Shown here in pieces: positions 14,903 through 25,400 of a DNA stretch of 36,501 nt. Numbering within the stretch: the stretch's first letter is position 1; every line of letters begins with the position of its first letter. The notes under the pieces are model-generated. The model was not told the origin of the DNA. It was given only the letters and a program-made list of their open reading frames with translations, and made no database searches. Source of the stretch: a virus. The DNA is taken from IMG/VR virus record IMGVR_UViG_3300040751_003304, positions 1-36,501 of that record; one strand, written 5' to 3'. Made by a program: the position numbers and the translations under genes.

Positions 14903-15366
14903 GCCAAGGAGTCGCGAGCGCTTTCTCTTTCCTCATCAATCGCCTCGAGGCGCTCATCCCGAAGACCGACGAGTCGCAAGGATTCGTCTGTGTTGATCCT
15001 GCTTCGGGGATGGAGCTGCTAACAGATCGCCGACCGAATACGCTCCGCCTCTTTGAGCTCCGCACGACCACTTTCCCCCATGACGATGGGCAAGCGGGAA
15101 TCACTGGAAGGAAGCGACTCACCGCCGAGCTCCGCGTCCGCTATGATATCCCGCGAGACGTCGGCCTTCTGGAGCGCATCGTCGGAGAGGATAGCTCACA
15201 GCTGGTCAACTCCTTGCGCGATCCCGCGTATAGTCTAGCGACGACTGGGATCACCTCACTGATCACCGGAGAGGCTACGACCACTCCGCTCCTTGATGAG
15301 GCAGGAAACCCAGCGGCGCTCCTTCTCATTGTTCCGTTCGACCTTCTCTTCTCGGAGGCCTTCTGA
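14899..15366 (+). CDS. Tail terminator / tail completion protein candidate
   Basis: A 155-residue protein in the slot directly before the tail tube gene, where long-tailed phages encode the tail terminator that caps the growing tube. It has an N-terminal helix (AFSFLINRLEALIP) followed by alternating strands (LRLFELRTTTFP, RKRLTAELRVRYDIP, ALLLIVPFDLLFSEAF), the usual layout of these small alpha/beta proteins. It overlaps neighbours by 4 and 1 bases. Function is inferred mainly from gene order. Confidence 0.65.
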   Translation: MSQGVASAFSFLINRLEALIPKTDESQGFVCVDPASGMELLTDRRPNTLRLFELRTTTFPHDDGQAGITGRKRLTAELRVRYDIPRDVGLLERIVGEDSSQLVNSLRDPAYSLATTGITSLITGEATTTPLLDEAGNPAALLLIVPFDLLFSEAF

Positions 15367-16661
15367 TGGCAGTTACACATCGTTCACTCTCGGTCGCGGT
15401 CGAGAGCTCTTTCGGATCGCTTAGCTCTTTGACTGGAGCTCCAAGCGCTACCGGTCTCTCCTTTATCTCGATCCCCTGTGAGAGAGATCCCATCGTCGTT
15501 CCAGGCGAGCCTCCGGTCTCGGAGCGCACAGAGGCGCGCGACGGTCCTCACGGTCTCCCTCCGGAGCTTGATACGACATACATCGCCGGAACCAAGCAAC
15601 AGCGCAGAACCGGAACCGTCACCGTTCGATGCGACTTTACCACGCTCGGCACTGGTTCAAACTACGCTGGGACCGCTCTCGGTCGTCTCCTCTCCGCTGG
15701 ATTCTCGACCACGATCCCAGGCGCGGAGAACGACGCGGTGAGCGCGGCGGTGGGGACGAATGAATACACCCCGACCACTCTCGCGAGCTACAAGCTCGGC
15801 GGCCTCTTCGGGATCGAGATCAACGGGCGCGCAGAATACGCCCATGTTACTTCCAAGAACGGAAGCGGGACGGGGAACATCGGTTACTCTCCAGCGCTCT
15901 CCCGCGACCTCACCACATCCGACACCGTCCGTCTCCTCCAGACTTGGTACACGGCCAAGGGAGACAACAGCGGATCCGTCGCGAACAGCCTTGCCTTCCG
16001 CGTCGATGGCGTCGGCGTCCTCTCCTATGCTTTCGGATGCAAGCTTGAGAGCCTCTCAATCTCGATCGACGGCGGGCGCTTGATGGGTGACTTCGTCTTC
16101 CAAGCTGCTCATATTGAGGACGATCACGGGAACGCGACTGGACCGGTTGAACCACAGACGACCGATGGAGCGACTCCGCATTTTCGGAGCTGCTATGTCC
16201 TCCTCTCCGACGCGGCCTCGACCTCGCGAACGGATATCGGGACCGATAACGGAGACGAACACGGGCGCATCGCTCTCTCCGTCTCCGAGTTCAGCGCGAC
16301 GATCACTAACACTCTCACTCCGATCGGTCAGAGCTCTTCTCTGATCGGGATGAGCGACATGGAAGTAAGTGATCAGACCGTAGAGGTCTCGCTTACCGTC
16401 GACTCTCCGAATACGACGATCAACAATGACTTCCGCGACGCGGTCGTGAGAGATCTCCTTGTGGGGACTGGTCCAGTCGGCGACGGTCAGGGGATGGCGC
16501 TGAACGTGCCAGGCGCTTACCTGACAGTCGATCCACAGATCCGAGTCATCGACGGAGAGATCGTTCAGCAGAGTCTCACCTATGCGGCTTCTCGCTTCGG
16601 TGGTGATGCGGGAACCGGCGACGCGGGAGGGACTCCTCTTCGGATCGGATTGGGGCTCTAA
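15366..16661 (+). CDS. Major tail tube protein
   Basis: A 431-residue protein rich in Ser, Thr, Gly and beta strands, located between the tail terminator and the tail chaperone, where the tail tube gene lies in long-tailed phages. GTVTVRCDFTTLGTGSNYAGT, FRVDGVGVLSYAFGCKLESLS and the late QTVEVSLTVDSPNTTIN fit a tube-fold core with added surface domains; at 431 residues it is larger than typical (150-260). No sheath gene lies before it, so the tail is probably non-contractile. The start ATG shares its A with the previous stop. Confidence 0.75.
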   Translation: MAVTHRSLSVAVESSFGSLSSLTGAPSATGLSFISIPCERDPIVVPGEPPVSERTEARDGPHGLPPELDTTYIAGTKQQRRTGTVTVRCDFTTLGTGSNYAGTALGRLLSAGFSTTIPGAENDAVSAAVGTNEYTPTTLASYKLGGLFGIEINGRAEYAHVTSKNGSGTGNIGYSPALSRDLTTSDTVRLLQTWYTAKGDNSGSVANSLAFRVDGVGVLSYAFGCKLESLSISIDGGRLMGDFVFQAAHIEDDHGNATGPVEPQTTDGATPHFRSCYVLLSDAASTSRTDIGTDNGDEHGRIALSVSEFSATITNTLTPIGQSSSLIGMSDMEVSDQTVEVSLTVDSPNTTINNDFRDAVVRDLLVGTGPVGDGQGMALNVPGAYLTVDPQIRVIDGEIVQQSLTYAASRFGGDAGTGDAGGTPLRIGLGL

Positions 16662-16663
16662 GA

Positions 16664-17176
16664 ATGGCGTTCATATTCTCCACGAGCACCGATCAGACCG
16701 TTGAAGTTGTCTCAACCGTTGACCCGTCGGTCATCGGGACTGAAGAGGCTAAGGTCGAGTATCTCTCGACGCGCGACGAGAGCCTCTTCGATTCGACGGA
16801 AGGGGCAACGCGTTTCACCCTTCGAGCGCTATCTCCTCAAGCTAGAGAAGACGCGGAAGTTGAGGCGGGCGCCTATTCTCGATCGGAGCTCGGGAGAATC
16901 CTCTGGACAGAGCAACCCGACGACCCGAAGGAGCGCGCGCGCTGGCAGCATGATCTTCCAGAAGATGAGCGGCGAGCGCTTGGCGAATACAATCGTTATC
17001 TGTCGCGCGTTTATCGGGAGATGCTTCGCGCTGGTCTCGTCTCCATCGAAGGTCATGACGGTGACCCGCTGGAGCTCGTCGACTCGATCCGTCCGGATCA
17101 TCATCGTCAAGTTTTGATGGGGGAGCTCGTCGCGCATATTCAAGCGCTCTCGCTTTTGCCACCCGCGGGAAAATAG
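16664..17176 (+). CDS. Tail assembly chaperone, short (G-like) product
   Basis: A 170-residue acidic, helical protein that ends at TAG 17174-17176. It lies between tail tube and tape measure genes, the fixed position of the lambda G/GT type chaperone that keeps the tape measure protein soluble. Its last codons contain the slippery heptamer GGGAAAA, and the -1 frame is open beyond the stop to 17598, so a minority of ribosomes should make a longer fusion. The family sequence itself is variable; gene order plus the frameshift signal make the call strong. Confidence 0.85.
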   Translation: MAFIFSTSTDQTVEVVSTVDPSVIGTEEAKVEYLSTRDESLFDSTEGATRFTLRALSPQAREDAEVEAGAYSRSELGRILWTEQPDDPKERARWQHDLPEDERRALGEYNRYLSRVYREMLRAGLVSIEGHDGDPLELVDSIRPDHHRQVLMGELVAHIQALSLLPPAGK

Positions 17177-17598
17177 CAGCGGGAGCCAGTGTCTGGATCG
17201 CCTATGCTGGTTCCCGCGCGTGGAGTTGTGAACAATGCAAAGGCGACCCGACACTAAGACGAAGGCGAGGCAACTGCGGCGGAGCTTTCCGCGCTGGTCT
17301 CCCCTGGCTCAAGCGAGACGAGCAAGGCGCCTATGTCATGGCCTATCGGATCGCGCCAGACTCCGACCCGTCTTGGGGAGATCAGCGGGTGAGGCGCTGC
17401 CCGATCGCCGACATGAATCGACTCTCTCCGATGGTCTCCAGCTATCGCGCGCACTGCGCTGGGCTCGGGAGTCTTCGAGACTTTTACCGCGAGCCTTCTT
17501 GCGCGGTGATAGATTTATGGACGGAGCTCCACACTCAAACCGAGCTGATGAAGGCTCGCGCTCGACAGCGCGCACACGAGGAGGCGAGTAATGGCTAG
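16664..17598 (+). CDS. Tail assembly chaperone, frameshifted (GT-like) fusion, join 16664-17173 and 17173-17598
   Basis: At GGGAAAA (17167-17173) a -1 slip avoids TAG 17174 and continues without stops for 141 codons to TAG 17596-17598, giving a 311-residue fusion. The extension reads IAAGASVWIAYAGSRAWSCE, then a segment with four cysteines (CEQCKGD, NCGG and C of RRCPIAD), and helical ends (VIDLWTELHTQTELMKARARQ). Without the slip, 17177-17590 would be a 414-base hole in a packed operon with no well-placed start. The only late ATG in that frame, at 17338, lacks a ribosome-binding site. The fusion end overlaps the tape measure start by 8 bases. In lambda, GT recruits the tape measure to the tube protein. 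Confidence 0.85.
17167..17217 (+). promoter_or_regulatory. -1 programmed ribosomal frameshift signal
   Basis: The zero-frame codons are G GGA AAA TAG, so GGGAAAA is a textbook X-XXY-YYZ slippery site; lambda uses GGGAAAG. Five bases downstream starts a stem of 11 pairs, GCGGGAGCCAG (17179-17189) with CTGGTTCCCGC (17207-17217), including one G-U pair and a 17-base loop. Spacing and stem are those of known stimulatory hairpins. This is seen directly; the efficiency is unknown. Confidence 0.88.
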
Positions 17599-19507
17599 CG
17601 GGGGAAAAGTCGAGATACAGGTCGAGCTTGAAGGCGGCGGCAAAGTTCAAGGCGCTCTTAACAAGATCGGAAGAGGCGCCGAAGTCGCTGGAGGTAAAGC
17701 AGCGCAGGTAGGAGAGGCGCTCTCGGCGAGCTCGAATGTGATGACCGCGTCTTTAGGTAATGTCGTCTCGACCGTTGGGACACTCACTGAAGGGATCGGC
17801 GGCCTATCCACTGCTTCAAAGACAGCGGGCACAAGCTTTACTGCGATGCTCGGTCCTATCGCCGCGATCGGTACAGCTGTCTTCGCTGTGGTTCAAGCGG
17901 TGCGTCAATATATCCGAAATTCTCAAGACCTTGAGACGAGAATGGAAGCGCTCAAGGCGGCGGCGTCAGAGTTTACCAGTGTTATGGAGCGTCTCGCCGA
18001 CGAAAATATCACTCTGACAAAAGCCGAGAGACAGAGGCTGATGCAGCTGACGCGCGTATCAAAAGCGCAGACTGAATATATACAGAAGATCAGAGAAGGC
18101 GAAGGCGTCGAAGGTCAGAGACTCCAGCGAGTGCAGAAGGCTTTTGCTCAAGCTCAAGCTGAAGTCGACATGATCCGGAAGCGGACGCACACTGAAGCGT
18201 ACTTCCTACAACAAAGTGTCGCAGCTAGAGCGCGGCTAAGAGTCGCGACGATGAATCTCAATGAGGCCGAAGAGGCTCTTGATGGGATGACTCAAAAGGC
18301 GATGCAATCGCGCCGAGAGCAGACACAGCTAGTTGAGAAACTGATAGAAACTAGAGGTCGCGCCGCTCTTCAGAAGCAACAAGAAGCAGCGACTAAAGCT
18401 GTTGAAGATCAACTGCGGGCAAATAAACAGATGCTAGCGCTCGGAGAGCGCTTTCAAAGGGAAGCGCTCTCAATAGAGGCGTCGACAACTTCACAAAGAA
18501 TCGCTCTCATTCGTCGAGAGCTCGCGGAGAGACAGCGACTCCTTGTGGAGTCGGCTGCTAGTGATCAAGAGTATGAGAAAGCGTCCTGGCAAGCGGAGCG
18601 AGTCGCCAGCGCGAAGATTCGAGCACTCCGCAAAGCCGATCGAGCGCAGAGGGAAGCGGGGCGCGCGCAAGAAGCAGCGGCTAGAAAGGCGGCGGCTGAT
18701 CGAGCTTTTGCCGATGAGCAGAAGCTTGCAGAAGCTCGGATTCGGCTGGCGACAAAAGGGATCGAGCAACAAAGACAGCTCATCGAACTCCGCTTTCAGA
18801 GCGCCCAAAGAGCGGCGGCGAATGAGACTCAACTGGAGACCGCCCAGATTAATCGCCAGCGCGAGCTCATGGCTCTTGAGGAAAAGCAGGAAGCCGACCG
18901 GCGCGCGGCGGAGATGCAACGGATCGACGCTCTCCAGCGCTCGATTGAGTTGACCAGGCAAGAGGCACAAGCGCTTCAAGAACTCTCCTCCGTCGATATG
19001 TCAAAGATCACATTAGCGGTTGAAAACTTCGGGCAAGGGCTGGTCTTCGCCTCACTCGCTGCACTCCAAAGCGGAGAGAGCGTCTCCGTCGCAGTGGGTG
19101 AAGCGCTCAAGGCGATCGCGCTCCAAGCTGGAGTCGAAGCGATTATGCAGACCGCTAAGGGGACAGCGGCGCTCTTCACGCCAGGGGGACAAGCGGAGGC
19201 GGCAGGTCACTTCAAGGCGGCGGCCTTCTTCGGCGCGGCAGCGGTCGCCGCTGGTTCCGCTGGTTCTGCACTCTCCGCGAGCGGTGGAGGCGGCGGAGCT
19301 GGAGCGTCTCCCACTGGAGCTGCTCAATCGATCAGAGATCGAGACTTCGATCGAGACGAAGAGCGCGGCGGCGTGACGATCAACGTCAACATGGGTCAAG
19401 CGGTGATATACGATACTAAGGCGGCGGCAGAGAGAGCCTTCGCTGACCGCGTCGTTCAAGCTATCAATACTCCGCGTCGCGGCGCGGTCCGTCTAAGGGG
19501 GGCATAA
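17591..19507 (+). CDS. Tape measure protein
   Basis: This 638-residue protein should set tail length and be ejected with the DNA. It has a glycine-rich start, a hydrophobic segment at about 80-105 (MLGPIAAIGTAVFAVVQAV), then a very long helical, glutamine/alanine/arginine-rich coiled-coil region (about 106-465). A second hydrophobic, glycine/alanine-rich stretch (about 480-575) precedes a C-terminal tail (GVTINVNMGQAVIYDTKAAAERAF) common in tape measures. At about 0.15 nm per residue it predicts a tail near 95 nm. It directly follows the frameshifted chaperone, as expected. Confidence 0.9.
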   Translation: MASGGKVEIQVELEGGGKVQGALNKIGRGAEVAGGKAAQVGEALSASSNVMTASLGNVVSTVGTLTEGIGGLSTASKTAGTSFTAMLGPIAAIGTAVFAVVQAVRQYIRNSQDLETRMEALKAAASEFTSVMERLADENITLTKAERQRLMQLTRVSKAQTEYIQKIREGEGVEGQRLQRVQKAFAQAQAEVDMIRKRTHTEAYFLQQSVAARARLRVATMNLNEAEEALDGMTQKAMQSRREQTQLVEKLIETRGRAALQKQQEAATKAVEDQLRANKQMLALGERFQREALSIEASTTSQRIALIRRELAERQRLLVESAASDQEYEKASWQAERVASAKIRALRKADRAQREAGRAQEAAARKAAADRAFADEQKLAEARIRLATKGIEQQRQLIELRFQSAQRAAANETQLETAQINRQRELMALEEKQEADRRAAEMQRIDALQRSIELTRQEAQALQELSSVDMSKITLAVENFGQGLVFASLAALQSGESVSVAVGEALKAIALQAGVEAIMQTAKGTAALFTPGGQAEAAGHFKAAAFFGAAAVAAGSAGSALSASGGGGGAGASPTGAAQSIRDRDFDRDEERGGVTINVNMGQAVIYDTKAAAERAFADRVVQAINTPRRGAVRLRGA

Positions 19508-20736
19508 TGCCAAGCTCTGACAGCGCGCCTAACTTCGCTCTGATGACAGCGGTCGATCTTCGAGACCTCTCTGGCGAGACGCTTTATCAACGCGGGTCGA
19601 CTGCCATCAACATCACGATGGCCTCGACGATCTACGCCGACATGATCGACTTTCTGAACGGCTACAGCGCGAGCCAGACGATCGCCGATACAATCGACCA
19701 TTATCTCACGGCGGCGGGATCGGGAACGGCGGGGACGTGGAGCGCGACGATCAACGCTGACGATAAGGTCGTGATCTCGAATACTGACCGCGCCTTCGAT
19801 CTTGAGCTCGTATCGGGAACGGACTATCTCGGTCTCGGGTCCGCTTCTCTCTCCTCGACTCTCGTCGGCGGATCTCATCAAGTGGTCGCGCCGAACGACT
19901 GGATCAGGGGGAGAGTCGCTGGTCCGTTCGTTCTGGATATCACGCCAAGCGGAGAGCCGAGCGTCGATATCATAACGATTGACGGAGAGTATCAAGACCT
20001 TCGCGTCGCGCTCCGCGAGGGGGGATCGGTCGGCGATGTAGACGACGCGAACGGTACGAATAACTTGAGCGCGCGAGATACCTCGATCATGAGCCTAAGC
20101 GGACTCAACTCGATTCGATGGTTGATCGATGAAGAGGGCTTTGCGGTCGTCTCTTATCCGACCGCTGTCACTGATCTGACGTGGAGCTCCACAGCGCTTA
20201 GGAATCTTCTAGGCTTCACGGGCTCCGAGACCTCGACGACGGTGATCGGCTCCAGCTATGAGCGCCTCAAAGCTACCTACCCTTGCGCGACGGTCCTGAT
20301 CCCTACTCGACCCGTCGAGCGTCATCAGCTCTCGGTTGAGACGATGGCGACGAGGCGGCGCCGACTAGGCGGATCAATGGTCTCGAACAAGCTCGGAACC
20401 TATACGCGGAGTCGCGTCGACTTCTTCGTCGATGCGGCGGCGGACGAGCGAGATCTTTATCAACACTTCGTCGAGCGCTTCGCTCCCTACACCGGACCAG
20501 GGCAGGCGCTCACCTATTATGGAGAGTGGGGAGATTCTCGACGACATGCGGCGCCGATGAGTGTCTTCGGCTCAACCTATGTTGTCGGCAACTATGGCCC
20601 GTTGTACTCGATCCAAGACGAGCGCGGTCGGTATATCGGGCGATTGATGGAGAACACCTTCGATCTTAATTATCCGACTAGGATCCGTCGCCGTGTTCCT
20701 CTATCTGTCACGATCGAGCATGATCAAGTAAGGTAG
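19507..20736 (+). CDS. Tail protein after the tape measure (distal tail-like candidate)
   Basis: A 409-residue beta-rich protein whose ATG shares its A with the tape measure stop. It occupies the slot of the distal tail protein, which begins the tail tip. Features include Ser/Thr-rich strands, DIITIDGEYQDLRVALREGG near residue 160, and a C-terminal part with many aromatic residues (LTYYGEWGDSRRHAAP, YVVGNYGPLYSIQDERGRYI). I cannot match it to a named family from sequence alone. A virion role is likely from operon position and composition. Confidence 0.6.
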   Translation: MPSSDSAPNFALMTAVDLRDLSGETLYQRGSTAINITMASTIYADMIDFLNGYSASQTIADTIDHYLTAAGSGTAGTWSATINADDKVVISNTDRAFDLELVSGTDYLGLGSASLSSTLVGGSHQVVAPNDWIRGRVAGPFVLDITPSGEPSVDIITIDGEYQDLRVALREGGSVGDVDDANGTNNLSARDTSIMSLSGLNSIRWLIDEEGFAVVSYPTAVTDLTWSSTALRNLLGFTGSETSTTVIGSSYERLKATYPCATVLIPTRPVERHQLSVETMATRRRRLGGSMVSNKLGTYTRSRVDFFVDAAADERDLYQHFVERFAPYTGPGQALTYYGEWGDSRRHAAPMSVFGSTYVVGNYGPLYSIQDERGRYIGRLMENTFDLNYPTRIRRRVPLSVTIEHDQVR

Positions 20737-20762
20737 ACACGCGTCTATCTTTTGGGGGTCTC

Positions 20763-21806
20763 ATGGCGAACACTTTCGTACTTCCAACTAGCGGCGCGGG
20801 TGCTGTCCCCTCTCCTGACGCGGTCGTCTCTGGTCAGGTGATCGAGTCGGAGACGATCCAGAAGCTGACTCAACTGGTCAACTTCACGCATGCTCACCTT
20901 GGCTGTTCTCCGGTCGTCAGTCAGGGCTATCAGGGCGCGGTCTTCTCTGTCCTAGGAACTCCAGCGGACTATAACTGTATCTGGCGCGTCCCCGTCCCTA
21001 GTGATGCTCATCAGACGCTTGTGATTCTGGTGAAGGCGAAGCTCAACAACGTCGGGACCGGCTCGATCGTTTTCACCGAGTCCGAGAACAGCAACACCGC
21101 GACCATCAACATCACGAGCAACGTCGCCACTTGGTATCGCGCGACGCTCTCAACTGGCGTCCAGTCGAACGAATATGCGGAGATCACAGCTAAGGCGATT
21201 CATAGCAGCTCGACGGGAACGATCATCGAGTATATCTCTCTCCACTGGCTCCCGCTCACCTCTCCTCTCGCCGCTGGTCAGGTCGACCAGAATCATTTTG
21301 GGACGCTCAAGATCACTCCACTCGGAGAGGACCGAAGCGGCGCCGACTATCCCCTCGCCAGCGCGCGCGGGAAGAATCTCGTCCAGACTCTCCGCGCTCT
21401 CGCCAAGCGACCTCGACCGCTCTTCGCGTGGTCTGGTCTCCAGCGGGTCGCCAGCGCGCGAGCTCCAGCGACGATGCTCCCTGATATGTTCCGCGAGTTC
21501 CGCGCACTCATCAGGGCTTGGGGAGGGTCTCGCGATCGAGATCATGAGTACACCGCCTTTGTCTTCGCCGCGACTCATGGGAACGGAGACGACCGCTTGA
21601 TCTTGTGGCGAGATCGACGGAAGACAATCGCGGCGGCGACGGTCACTCCCGCTTGGGAAGAGCTGACAGCGCTTGAGCCGTTTCGGCGCGAGAGTATCAG
21701 CGACCAGGCGGACACCGATCTCATTCGAGACGGTCTTGATCGACCTCCAACCGAAAACGTAGCACCGGCCTCGCCGGTCTGGTCTGTTCAGATATGGGGG
21801 CCTTAA
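20763..21806 (+). CDS. Tail structural protein of unknown family
   Basis: A 347-residue protein starting after GGGGG (20754-20758). The first 170 residues resemble a surface beta-sandwich: many short strands, VPSDAHQTLVILVKAKLN, TATINITSNVATWYRATLS. The C-terminal half is more charged (KRPRPLFAWSGLQRVASARAP, TAFVFAATHGNGDDRLILW). The next gene has a similar beta-sandwich layout with shared features (VRYRAAS-like strands followed by a Ser/Thr loop), so the pair may be related tail-tip proteins. No specific function can be given. Confidence 0.6.
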   Translation: MANTFVLPTSGAGAVPSPDAVVSGQVIESETIQKLTQLVNFTHAHLGCSPVVSQGYQGAVFSVLGTPADYNCIWRVPVPSDAHQTLVILVKAKLNNVGTGSIVFTESENSNTATINITSNVATWYRATLSTGVQSNEYAEITAKAIHSSSTGTIIEYISLHWLPLTSPLAAGQVDQNHFGTLKITPLGEDRSGADYPLASARGKNLVQTLRALAKRPRPLFAWSGLQRVASARAPATMLPDMFREFRALIRAWGGSRDRDHEYTAFVFAATHGNGDDRLILWRDRRKTIAAATVTPAWEELTALEPFRRESISDQADTDLIRDGLDRPPTENVAPASPVWSVQIWGP

Positions 21807-21809
21807 ACG

Positions 21810-22448
21810 ATGGCGCTGATCCCTGCCTATCAAATCAACGCTCCATCAACGCGAGCGTGCAACGTCGATTCGCCGGTATTTGGCGGGACGATCGCCCAGA
21901 TGATCGACCTCACGAATCACCTCGCGCTCGGTCGAGCTCGTCGCTGTGTTCATGCGAATTTTACGAGATTGACGCCCAAAGACTTCGCCGATCTCGACGG
22001 TGATACAGACACGATTGAGATAGACGCGGAGGCTCCAGAGTCGTCGGAGCTTTTGGAGATCCCTTGGCTCTCCTCACCCATGGCTCGTTATGTCGTCCTC
22101 TTTATCCGCTATCGCGCGGCGTCGTCTGCCTCGATCAATGCGTCGCTCTTCGAGCTGAACACGAGCGGCGGAGCTCATACTCAAATAGACGTCGGCTGTT
22201 CTTGGTCGGCGACCAACGGGCGTCTTCAATCGACCAACTATTCAGAAGGCGTAGGTACTCGATACGCGCTCCTTGAAGCGACAACGACCGCGCAGATCAG
22301 AGACGCGAGCGGAGGAGTCGACGAGCCTCGTCCTTTGGTGATCCCCTCCGCGTCTCGCGGCCTCGAGCTCATGGTGAGCCTTGATTGTACGCAAGTGTCG
22401 ATCACGTCGGTCGATATCTTCGAGCTCTACGAGGAGCAGTGGACATGA
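21810..22448 (+). CDS. Tail-associated protein of unknown family
   Basis: A 212-residue beta-rich protein four bases after the previous stop. Strand-like pieces such as ARYVVLFIRYRAASSASINAS and GLELMVSLDCTQVSITSVDIF suggest a jelly-roll or carbohydrate-binding type sandwich; this is inference. The stop overlaps the start of the large hub protein as ATGA. It is likely a tail-tip accessory protein. Confidence 0.6.
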   Translation: MALIPAYQINAPSTRACNVDSPVFGGTIAQMIDLTNHLALGRARRCVHANFTRLTPKDFADLDGDTDTIEIDAEAPESSELLEIPWLSSPMARYVVLFIRYRAASSASINASLFELNTSGGAHTQIDVGCSWSATNGRLQSTNYSEGVGTRYALLEATTTAQIRDASGGVDEPRPLVIPSASRGLELMVSLDCTQVSITSVDIFELYEEQWT

Positions 22449-25400
22449 GCTTAACGGATAGAAGCCAGAAGAGGCGCTTCGCGCTGGTTATCGCGGGCCT
22501 TCCGGAGGTCTACTATTCGCACTCCTCCGAAGGGCTGACCAGTGTTCCCGCGATCGGGAACGCGCTATCAACGACGCCAGGCGCGACGCTCCGGACGTTC
22601 AAGGAAGCGATCGTCAACGTCACAGACTACGGAGCGAATCTCGATCCTCTCGGCGGCGTCGCCTCATATACGCCGATCACGGTCTCGCTCGTTATCGACC
22701 GGAACGGAGGCGACTCTGATCCAGGCGTGATTCTCTCACGGATCGGACCGCGCGCGAGCGGCGCCTCTCACTCTTTCCTCGTCGATGGCATCAATCACAG
22801 TGACTCGACCCCAATCACCGTCGAGCTCGATCGCGACGTCAGCGCGGTTTACTCAAGCGGAGACTATGCGCATATCGGCGCCGAGACCTTCCTCGTCTCT
22901 GGGACGACGAGCGGCGCTAACCCCACCATCACGTTCAGCGATCGCGGCCTCGCCGATACTCCGATACAGGATCACCTGATCTCTCTGCGCGGAACCAACG
23001 CGCCAGAGATGACGGATCAAATCTGCTACTGGCGCGGGCGCCGCGCGTCGATCTGGGTTTCACCTGGTCGGAACGATGGTTCCTTCGGTGGCTGGGTCGA
23101 GCTCATGAGAGGCTTCCTCGACTCGACTCCACAGATTGAAGATGGTCTCGCGGTGACGCTCGAAGTCGTTCCCCTCACCGCGCTGATCGACCAAGGGCTC
23201 ACCGGCGAGATCTCCCGCCAGACGACACTCCTTCAGGGCTATCACCGCTTCGAGGCGGGCGTCGGGAACATCGTCGAATATGCGCAAGGTCTCCACGCGC
23301 CAAGCCCGACCGCTCAACCCAATCTCATGGGCGTCGGTATCGGTTCTTGGAATCACCACGGCGGCGGGTCTCTGCCTACTTCGGAAGAGTTCACGACTGG
23401 ACAACATCAGCACGAAGAGATTTTCGATATCACGCTCACCACAGCGGACGGCGCGCGATATAGCAATCATCCTCGCATCGGTGATCTTGGCTTAGAGAAT
23501 AAAGGCGGACAGATCGAGCGCTTCGAGGTCGTCGCCTATCGGATCGACGCCGGTCTTAACGTCGGTTATGACCTTGACCCCGATCCTCGACCGCTCTCCG
23601 AATTTCACAACGATCAACACGGCTACGTGATCCCCTGCCAAGAGATCAAGCGCTATGAACAATCCGAGGGTCTGATCCGATGGCCGGAGGAGTTCATCAC
23701 TGGATTCAACGCGGCGGCGCCGAGTGGTCGCACTGGTCGCGATGGCGGCTTCTTCTCGGTCCGCTTGGTCGAGGAAGGCGGACGGATTCAGCTCCGATTG
23801 CTCCCCTTCGCCGATACTCGCCTCCGCACTCACATCATGTTTTGGACGCATCCGGCGGCGCTCTTCAACGAGGGAGTGAGGAATCTCCGATACTGGAGCG
23901 CGAACGGTCCACAAAGACCAGTCAGCGAAGTGACCGGTCGCGAGCTCATGGTTCTTCCAATCGACTGGTCTCCGCCAGCGCGGCGAGAGTATCCCCTTCT
24001 CCCACCGCATGAAAACGCGAGGAGAGACGCGACTCTCTACCGGCGCGCATGGGAGCAAGACGAGCAAAAGCTTCAGGTCTACAATCTCCGCGATTATGCG
24101 CTCGCCTTCTTCCAACCAGGCGAAGGGAGAATCCTCGTCTCTGATCAGCTCCCAGGGCTACCCAGCGCAGCTGGGACCAGCGTTTTCCCTGTATCGGTGA
24201 TCAGCTACGATCGACGGATCGACTCTGAAATAGAACAGACCGTGATGGTCACTCATCAAGTCGCCGAGGTCTACGGGACAGCGACCGTCGGTTATGGGCT
24301 CATCCTCGCCGACCGGCAGCCCCAAGACCTTCAGCCGATTGTCGACTGGGCGTCACGCGGAGACGATGGTCGAGCAAAGATCGCTCTCGCGAATCTCTTC
24401 GACGCGGTTCCCCCTGGCGAGATCATTCTCCAGCTTCTGGAGAGCGGAGGGGGGAACCAGGTCAACGGCGACTATGACGTCTCCGCGATCGGGCTAAACC
24501 TGCCTTCGAGCGCCATCGACGAGAACAGCTTTCTCGCTCTCTCCGATGCGACTCGTCTCTCGGATATGACGCTCGCGCTCTCTGGTGATGATGTCGAGAT
24601 TCTGGACGTCGTCGAAGGGATCTTAAAAGCGCTCGGCGCCGCGATCGTCCTCCGTCGAAGCGGAACCGATAACGAGCGACTCAAGTTGACTTGTGTTCCG
24701 GTCGGGATGGAGCAGGCTTCACGAGTGCGCCAGACGATCGCGGCGGGTGACTGGCTTGTCGATCCTCCTCCATCATGGGGAACGCGCGACGCTTCGGTGA
24801 ACCAGATCGCCTTCAAGTATGATTGGGACGACGCGGAGAAGAAGTTCAACGGCGAGGTCATCGTTAACAATGAGCGGGCGATCATGGCTTACTCTCAAGA
24901 GCGCCAGTCGATGGACCTTGAGCTCTACGGCGCAACGGCGGAGCGACTAGGGCAGAACAGCGCAGATCTCTATTCAGCGGTGCGCCCGATGTTCACGCGG
25001 ATCTTCCGCCTCGCCTCTGATCCCGTCCGAGTCTGGCGCGGGTCGGTCGGCTTTGATCTTGGCCACCTTCTAGAGGTCGGCGCGATGGTCGAGGTCTCGT
25101 CTCCTCACTTCAAGGGCTACGGGGATTCATACGGTGTCACCGATGGCCTAGCGCTGGTTCAGTCGGTCCGCCAGTCTCTCACCGGCGAGGGGGTCGACGT
25201 CGAGCTTCTCCACTATGGTCTCGGCGCGGCGGGGTGGAACGCGAGCGCGGAAGTGGTGGCGGTCGTCTCGGCGACGGTCCTCGAATTTGATCCGAATACA
25301 TACACGCGCGGACGCGATGCGGCTGGAGAGCTCACCACAGACCTCGCGCTCTTCGAGGAGGGGGATCGGGTTCAATATATCCCACCAGGCGACGAGGACA

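Noticed and set aside
17338-17598. Independent 86-residue gene
   Set aside because: There is no ribosome-binding site; the frame is open further up to the slippery site, so it is the 3' part of the frameshift fusion.
20734-20753. Intrinsic terminator between two tail genes
   Set aside because: The stem (TAGAC-ACGC-GTCTA) has only five pairs and the run is TCTTTT; the operon continues four bases later with a ribosome-binding site.
21150-21833. 227-residue minus-strand open frame
   Set aside because: Antisense to a tail gene, arginine-rich as expected from a shadow in G+C-rich DNA, with no ribosome-binding site or family motif.
23492-24115. 207-residue minus-strand open frame
   Set aside because: Antisense to the hub protein and without recognisable motif; a codon-bias shadow.
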